64,000 bases of DNA from Bolinopsis microptera (Eukaryota > Ctenophora > Tentaculata > Lobata > Bolinopsidae): positions 9,889,169 through 9,953,168 of the forward strand of contig NC_087072.1 in the NCBI RefSeq assembly GCF_026151205.1, read 5' to 3'. Under the pieces are notes generated by a model. That model saw only the letters and a program-made list of their open reading frames with translations, was not told the origin of the DNA and ran no database searches. The position numbers were made by a program, and so were the translations under genes. Position 1 is the stretch's first letter; each line of letters opens with the position of its first letter. Below are positions 58,367-64,000 of this stretch, piece after piece.

Positions 58367-58507
58367 TTTGACGAGGCGAGATTTTAGGCTTGGCCCTGTT
58401 TTCTTAGTGTAACTGAAAATTTTCTTCCTAGGCGTGGCAGGTGTTGAGAAGGTCTCTTGGGATGTTTCAACAGTGTCACTTTCACTGAAACTCCTCGTTC
58501 TTGAGTA

Positions 58508-58929
58508 TAGTTATACATTACTTTAACATATTTTATTGATCTGAGGTGTAGTACTGACAGATTCCAGTTCAATTTGTAATAACAGCTATAATTTTAATCA
58601 TTGAATCAGTATTTTTATCTGTGCTCTGCGAATGCATCACATGAATCAGTTTTTTAATCTATTAACTTATTACACATTTGTGCTCTGCTTTAGCATCACT
58701 TGACTATTTTAAAAAAATTGTTTGTTCAGGCCATGACCTTATAGTCAGCCAATTGGCCATTGCTATATTATGTGTATATTGTTTGAATATTCTTTTGTTC
58801 ATTTGTAATGGAGTTTTATATTAGCAGGAAAGGATGTAACAGAGTCAATATATTTTAATGTTGCTATGGGGTTAGGTGGCAACTCCCCGTACATCGTAGT
58901 CCGATAGTTTCACAGTGTCGTAATATATT
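58508..58929. repeat. Dispersed repeat A, copy interrupted by repeat B
   Basis: Left part 58508-58579 and right part 58801-58929 together equal the copy at 9337-9530. The two parts are separated by repeat B and an octamer duplication. Confidence 0.88.
58572..58808. mobile_element. Repeat B insertion (221 bp) with 8-bp target duplication
   Basis: The insertion at 58580-58800 is flanked by ATTTGTAA on both sides (58572-58579, 58801-58808). The 9.4 kb copy of repeat A has the octamer once, so the target duplication is proved by an empty site. A reverse-complement relative lies at 48205-48405. No clear terminal inverted repeats or ORF; class unknown. Confidence 0.88.
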
Positions 58930-59965
58930 CTTAAATTATGTAAAGTAAACTTAAAACGAGCAAATTACGATAGCAGCTCTGACATGTAATGTGCTATATG
59001 TACAAAGTCAATTAAATGGTGCTGACAGACGACAACCGATATTGTTTTTCATATCGTTTCCATGTACAGTATAAGCGATGATTTCAAACTGTCAGGAACT
59101 TTTCATGTATGTAGCAGGAGACATACACTCACATGAAAAACAAGCGCTTAAAAGTCAGTAACCATACGTTGGCCTTAATAGCACTCTATTAACAGTTCTT
59201 GACTCATTTGAATGTCCTGCACAACAGATCGAAGCATCTTTAAATTATTTACTTTTTTTTTTTTATTGCTGTGTAAATTTGGTTCTAATTCTAATTCTAA
59301 TTCTAATAGCTCAGTCACTGAGTGCGCAATTGAAATAATTCTTTCTGGTATGACTTACTACCATCACTGGTTAGAGGAATTTGTCAACTCGAAAAATATT
59401 TGTGTTCATTTTTTCAAATGAGTAGTGACATTATACCATCTGCAAAGTTACAGGTCTCAAATATGAAACACGGAGGTGGTATAAGACCCAATGTATGTGC
59501 ACTGACTTTTGGCCCCCCTTGTACTTGTAGTAAAAATTGGATCAATCTTTGGATCAATCTTGAAAGTTGAAACCCCCTTGAAAATTTAATGGTCCATTGA
59601 AGATAATTTTCAACAGTCTTAGCGATTACAGCAGCAGGTTAGAAATTCTGAATTTAACTAGTAGTTTGTTAGTAGATAATGGATCAAATATTTTCAATAT
59701 TAGTAGATCAGGAATGAATATTGTCTCAAAGATAAAGTGCAATAAAAAAGCTCTGCACTCTCCCACATCATCATGGCCCTATGAAACGTCTTCTAAAACT
59801 TTAAAGTATCAATTTGGAGAACCTGTAGAAATATTTTGATAAACTTACTATAAATGATTTGAAAAAAAATGTTGTTTTATTCCTGACTTATTTATAGTAG
59901 TAGTAAATACTGTGTTTCGTTTCGTTTCGTATAAGACTAAACAATTCCTCTCCTCAGGAATCAGG
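58930..59965. other. Upstream of nicastrin
   Basis: Unique AT-rich DNA with a (TTCTAA)n microsatellite at 59283-59309 and GTTTC repeats at 59913-59929. A pyrimidine-rich acceptor (CCTCTCCTCAG, ending 59957) lies 8 bases before the nicastrin ATG. No other gene. Confidence 0.5.
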
Positions 59966-61879
59966 ATGCTCTTGTATATAATAATCAGTGCGTTGTTTAT
60001 TTCTGCCAATGCAAACACCCTGAATGAAAACATTTATACATCAGTAGACTTTGGCAATGTTCACAGTTTTCGAATGAACAATTTCAATTCTCAAGTTGGC
60101 TGTCAAACAAGTAGAGATGGCGATGATGGTGTTCTTTATCAGTTTGAATCAGTGGAAGATGTAGAAAATAACCTCCAGAATCTTGAAGAACCCCTCATTC
60201 CTGTAATTAGTGGATCTATCTTTAATAACATCACTGCATCATTGTTTTTGAAGCATTCAAAGACTAGAGGATTACTTGTGCTAGAAGATGATGAGATAGA
60301 AGTAGGCTCATACTCACCCGAAAAAGCGTGTCCTGGAAATGGGTTCAACCTTAAAGAAAATGCTGAAGAAGTTGCTCCTCGTCAATGTCTGAGTAAAAAC
60401 ATCTGGAATCCAGATGGGAACTGGCTCTCATACTATGACTTTCCCTTTGGAGTATTTATCATCAAATCTAAGTCTCAGAAAGAGGTTATTATCAGCAAGG
60501 CCAAAGCAAACAAAGAAAACAGTTTACTCAAGTCCTATCCATTGTGGGGTGGGGAAGTTAAAGCTTTTATGAATTCAGCACAAAACACAGATACATGCAT
60601 GAGGCGTGGAACATGTGATCCCATCGGTGGAGTGAATATAAATGTTAACATTATTCCCAAAACCGAGGATGACAAACGACCAATTATCCTATTTGTCACA
60701 AAAGCTGATGCAACTGCTTATTTTAAAGACCTTAGTTTCGGAGGAAAAGACAGTGGAGCAAGTGTAGCATTGCTGTTGGGTGTTGTTAAAGCGCTCTCCA
60801 ATGTTCGTGACAATGACAAAAATAACGACTTTAACAGTATTTTGAAATCAGATTTCATGGTAACCTTCCTTCAAGGGGAAAGTTTTGACTACAGTGGATC
60901 TCAAAGATTGGCATATCAGTTGAAAAACAAACAATATGGGATGAAAGCTTACAACATCTCTCTAGATGACGTTAAATGTATAATCGAGATTGGTCCTATC
61001 AGTATTTCTAACGAACTCTACCTTCATTCCACCCAACCTGACAGTGACGAAACTGTAAAAGAAATTCAAGATTTGTTTACCAAGTACACTGAATCTACAG
61101 ACTTCCAGTTCAAAATTAGACGAGGAATGCCACCTGCCTCAATAAACAGCTTTCTCCGAGAAGACGAAACCAAATCAAGTGTTCTGCTTACAGATGGAGA
61201 TACTGAGCTGCTATCACACGTGTTTGGTAGCAGATATGATATTTTAGATAATAACAAAGCATTAACAACCAAAGTAAAAAATCTGATAAAAATAATTGGA
61301 AATGTTGCCCTGCAGCTGGCAGGAGGAAAAGAGTCACCTCAAGTTGAAGTTGAAGAAAGTCTTGTTGGTGAGATCTTGGATTGCATCCTTGTTAATCAAA
61401 ACTGCACTCTCCTTCAACGTCTTAGGCCCAAAACCTATCAGTTACATGATGGGAGACTGAATAGGTACTCAAGTGTGGGACAGAGATCCAACTACAGCAC
61501 ATCTTTACAGCTCCTGGCTCAAGAACTAAGCAAGAAGGAGTTTGACTTGACAAAAGAAAAGTGCAATGCCACCTTCATGAGCCCATGGGTCCCTTATTTG
61601 CCCCCTTATTTGCTCGATGACACATGCTATGGTATAATTATTAATCGGACTACTGCTCAATCTCCTGCTTTCAAACTGAAAGAGTACAACAGCACAAAAT
61701 ATTCAACATGGACTGAAAGTCGTTGGTCCCCCAACTTCCAAGTCCGTTTATTCCTAATGGCCTCTACATCGGAGAATACCACTATGGGTTGTTGTGGACT
61801 TGTGTACTTTGTTGTAATGTCAGCCCTTATATTTCAGTGCCATCGGAGAAGTGATCAGATTTTTCCATCGGCAAGTTAG
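59966..61879 (+). CDS. NCSTN: Nicastrin, gamma-secretase subunit (637 aa), coding region without introns
   Basis: One frame from ATG 59966 to TAG 61877-61879. The first 18 residues (MLLYIIISALFISANANT) are a signal peptide. Conserved nicastrin blocks are NWLSYYDFPFGVF, the aminopeptidase-like fold with FLQGESFDYSGS (DYxGS motif at residues 308-312, with the preceding Glu), and SPAFKLKE..STKYSTWTESRW near the end. A single transmembrane helix (LVYFVVMSALIF) and a short basic tail follow. Nicastrin is the large glycosylated ectodomain of gamma-secretase, together with presenilin, APH1 and PEN2; it gates substrate access. Several N-x-S/T sites occur. Human nicastrin is about 709 aa with many introns; the absence of introns here is unusual. 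No frameshift, so it appears functional. Confidence 0.95.
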   Translation: MLLYIIISALFISANANTLNENIYTSVDFGNVHSFRMNNFNSQVGCQTSRDGDDGVLYQFESVEDVENNLQNLEEPLIPVISGSIFNNITASLFLKHSKTRGLLVLEDDEIEVGSYSPEKACPGNGFNLKENAEEVAPRQCLSKNIWNPDGNWLSYYDFPFGVFIIKSKSQKEVIISKAKANKENSLLKSYPLWGGEVKAFMNSAQNTDTCMRRGTCDPIGGVNINVNIIPKTEDDKRPIILFVTKADATAYFKDLSFGGKDSGASVALLLGVVKALSNVRDNDKNNDFNSILKSDFMVTFLQGESFDYSGSQRLAYQLKNKQYGMKAYNISLDDVKCIIEIGPISISNELYLHSTQPDSDETVKEIQDLFTKYTESTDFQFKIRRGMPPASINSFLREDETKSSVLLTDGDTELLSHVFGSRYDILDNNKALTTKVKNLIKIIGNVALQLAGGKESPQVEVEESLVGEILDCILVNQNCTLLQRLRPKTYQLHDGRLNRYSSVGQRSNYSTSLQLLAQELSKKEFDLTKEKCNATFMSPWVPYLPPYLLDDTCYGIIINRTTAQSPAFKLKEYNSTKYSTWTESRWSPNFQVRLFLMASTSENTTMGCCGLVYFVVMSALIFQCHRRSDQIFPSAS

Positions 61880-62037
61880 ATGTCAATCATTTGAACTTAA
61901 TATTTGATTTGTTTTATAAAATTATTCATTTCAAATTTTGCTACCACAACTAGCATAACACAATATTCTTAGTTTAGATACTCTCAAGTGCAGGCGCAAT
62001 TTTAAAACACTTAGATCTTTTAGTTTGCTGGCACATT

Positions 62038-62180
62038 TTCAAGATAATGATTTATCGTTGGGTGAATATTTATTTTTTTAATCATCGCTGGCTTTTTCCG
62101 TCCACGAATTTGATAGCTGGTTTGAGAGCTATACGCTATACAGGGATGCAGTTAATTTTGAATTTAACTTTCCGCTTAGT
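62038..62180. repeat. Repeat C, copy 1 (SINE-like, T-tract associated)
   Basis: Begins AAGATAATGATTTATCGTTG and includes TCATCGCTGGCTTTTTCCGT, GAGAGCTATACGCTAT and TTTAACTTTCCGCTTAGT. Related copies occur at 63348-63450, 63717-63858 and 63889-64000. Read on the minus strand, the unit is followed by an A-tract, as in SINEs. Confidence 0.85.
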
Positions 62181-62410
62181 CGTGAATAAATATCGATTGG
62201 AAGTGGTTACAATGTTTTACCGTAATAGTATGATGGTTATTTTACGGTTCTAGTCATTATGCTGAAGGTTTGGAAACACAGGTAGGATCAAAGTTCACAA
62301 AAGGTTGAACAAATAAACGCTTAATGAAATAGTGCAAGTAATCATGCAATTCAACAACTGATTCCGTTTTAATTAATATTTGAAATATTTGATTGATCAA
62401 ATTATCTGAT

Positions 62411-62455
62411 CTGAGTCAAAACAGACACCCGAGTCGGGTGTCTGTTTTGACTCAG
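62411..62455. repeat. Perfect 22-bp palindrome with 1-base loop
   Basis: Arms 62411-62432 and 62434-62455 are exact complements, ending CACCCGA, then G, then TCGGGTG. It lies about 530 bases downstream of the nicastrin stop codon. Confidence 0.9.
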
Positions 62456-63151
62456 CCCCCGTATCTTCATACCAGAAAATACACTCGGGCTGGGATATCC
62501 AGAGCACTTTTGATTTCATAAGTTCTGTAGTATCAAGAGATTTATAAGACAATTAGCTAGACTTGTTCTGTTATTTCTGTAACAGTGCTGACTTTTCTTC
62601 ACAGATAATCAGATAGCCAAATTATATAATTGATGTAACAAAAGTGCGTGGTAATTTTTAGTATTTGTTGAACATTATTTTGTAATTATCTTGTTATGTT
62701 TTAAGTATTTTGTTAGCAAACAAAATTTGTATCAATTGCCTACCGTCAAACATTCTAACTACAAGCTGAACCCAGTATCTCTTCCATATTTTCTAAAGTT
62801 TGAGCGCATGTGACTACATATTTTTGGAAGTTTGAGCATAAAACCTTTTGGATAGTAATATAATGCAGTTTTTGTGGAGCAGAAGTACTAATGATCCCTC
62901 TACAGGATGTAAAGCAGAAATCGTCAGATCCTCATGTCTTTCCTACAAAAGAGTGGTAAACAGAGTAGGGTATGCTAAGTGTAGGGTGACACGCACCAAC
63001 TTACTTTATACAGGTTCGTTACTAAGATACTTCCCTCCGTTACTTACAGTGATAATATCAAGAACTTGGTGGTAATACCATCTACAGTTTTAAAAACAAT
63101 TAATTAAGTTTATTAAGTAGAATTAAGAAGCTCCTCTCTCCTCACCAGATC

Positions 63152-63302
63152 ATGGGATCATGTTGTTCGCGACAGAAGAAGACCACGAGGAAGGGTAAAG
63201 TGGTTTACGAGTACGACAAAGTACCGGACAGTTTCCACTCCCCCGACTCTCCCGACAAAGTTAACCAACATCTTCACATACAGCACATCAGCGAACGAGA
63301 TG
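63152..63302 (+). CDS. First coding exon of a probably myristoylated protein (FRS2-like start)
   Basis: A splice acceptor (CTCTCCTCACCAG, ending 63148) lies 3 bases before ATG 63152. The exon encodes 50 residues starting MGSCCSRQKKTTRKGK and ends at a GTTTGT donor (63303) in phase 1. Gly2 with Ser6 and a basic stretch form an N-myristoylation signal, and Cys4/Cys5 are likely palmitoylation sites. FRS2/FRS3 receptor-substrate adaptors begin with the same MGSCCS, so a docking protein is possible, but the PTB domain would lie beyond the window. The rest (YEYDKVPDSFHSPDSP) is not diagnostic. The exon itself is well supported; the family is a guess. Confidence 0.65.
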
Positions 63303-63347
63303 GTTTGTTGTTTATATAATTAAAAAACCAGGGAGGGGGGCCGAGGG

Positions 63348-63450
63348 GTCATCGCTGGCTTTTTCCGTTCCACGAATTTGATAGCTGGTTTAGAGAGCTA
63401 TACGCTATCCAGGGATGCAGTTCATTTTGAATTTAACTTACCGCTTAGTG
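63348..63450. repeat. Repeat C, copy 2
   Basis: Starts at TCATCGCTGG, lacking the AAGATAATGA part, and ends CCGCTTAGTGC followed by the long T-tract. It lies in the intron after the MGSCCS exon. Confidence 0.85.
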
Positions 63451-63496
63451 CTTTTTTTTTTTTTTTTTGTTTTTTTTATTTTTTTTTTTTTGTTTT

Positions 63497-63534
<38 letters not shown>

Positions 63535-63573
63535 CTTTTATTTTTTTTTTTTTTTTTTTTTGTTTTTTTTTTT

Positions 63574-63605
<32 letters not shown>

Positions 63606-63630
63606 TTTTTCTTTTTTTCGTTTTTTTTTT

Positions 63631-63706
<76 letters not shown>

Positions 63707-63715
63707 TTTTTTTCT
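63451..63715. repeat. Long T-tract (about 265 bases, interrupted)
   Basis: Nearly pure T with scattered single C, G and A bases. It separates two repeat C copies. The length may include sequencing or assembly error. ORFs of poly-Phe or poly-Lys on either strand are artefacts. Confidence 0.95.
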
Positions 63716-63716
63716 T

Positions 63717-63863
63717 TTTCAAGATCATGATTTATCGTTGGGTGGATATTTATTTTTTTAATCATCGCTGGCTTTTCCGTCCACGAATTTGATAGCTGGT
63801 TTGAGAGCTATACGCTATAAGCGGATGCAGTTAATTTTGATTTAACTTTCCGCTTAGTTTTTG

Positions 63864-63895
<32 letters not shown>

Positions 63896-64000
63896 AATGA
63901 TTTATCGTTTTTTTTTTTTTTTTATGTTTTTCCGACTTTTTTTTTCATGATAATGAATTTCTCGTTGGGTGAATATTTATTTTTTAATCATCGCGGGCTT
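63717..64000. repeat. Repeat C, copies 3 and 4 (array continues past the window)
   Basis: A full unit at 63717-63858, a T-tract of about 30, then a partial unit from 63889 interrupted by another T-tract, and a restart at 63946. The pattern is unit plus T-tract in tandem. Confidence 0.8.

Noticed and set aside
63378..63792. Poly-Phe and poly-Lys ORFs
   Set aside because: By-products of the T-tract; no biological protein signal.

Overview
This is a nuclear segment of an animal genome: AT-rich, with small spliced genes, GT-AG introns, decayed retrotransposons and many miniature elements. Every gene is a metazoan family (BTB-kelch adaptor, C2-WW-HECT ligase, EI24, nicastrin). The transposon mix, and splice acceptors sitting a few bases before several start codons, suggest an early-branching invertebrate. 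A hydrozoan-type cnidarian is my best guess, but the species is not established.

Layout. 0.6-2.2 kb (+): last three exons of an unidentified coiled-coil-like protein. 2.2-11.6 kb: almost gene-free, with tandem repeats, a paired dispersed repeat and a dead PIF/Harbinger transposase. 11.65-12.17 kb (+): small single-pass membrane protein. 13.2-15.9 kb: terminal-inverted-repeat element, flanked by TTAA, carrying a 2.2 kb GGA-rich array. 16.6-27.0 kb (-): 12-exon BTB-BACK-kelch gene (673 aa). 28.7-30.7 kb: LINE relic interrupted by a hAT-type MITE with a perfect 8-bp target duplication. 31.2-38.7 kb (-): 10-exon WWP1/WWP2/ITCH-type ubiquitin ligase (765 aa). 40.2-41.0 kb (-): intronless EI24. 42.5-46.5 kb (-): six-exon gene of unknown function plus a nearby low-complexity exon. 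48.6-55.35 kb (-): decayed retroelement with an N-terminal PHD finger, interrupted by another LINE and by a CCGGTC-rich insertion. 56.9-58.9 kb: three 77-98 bp MITEs with target duplications, a Penelope-type GIY-YIG domain and a nested 221-bp insertion. 59.97-61.88 kb (+): intronless nicastrin. 63.15 kb (+): first exon of a protein beginning MGSCCS. The window ends in a T-tract-rich repeat array.

The host genes do not form one pathway. KLHL and WWP-type proteins both serve ubiquitination (Cullin-3 adaptor and HECT ligase), EI24 is an ER/autophagy membrane protein and nicastrin is a gamma-secretase subunit. Four consecutive genes (46.5 to 16.6 kb) lie on the minus strand. I rebuilt the gene models by matching splice sites and reading phase; exon ends are given in each entry.

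The most interesting signals are the TTAA-flanked element that carries a satellite, the very short MITE family caught in three insertions, the filled-site/empty-site pair, an acceptor-like minisatellite next to a real splice site, and the repeated placing of splice acceptors 3-8 bases before start codons, which fits spliced-leader trans-splicing.
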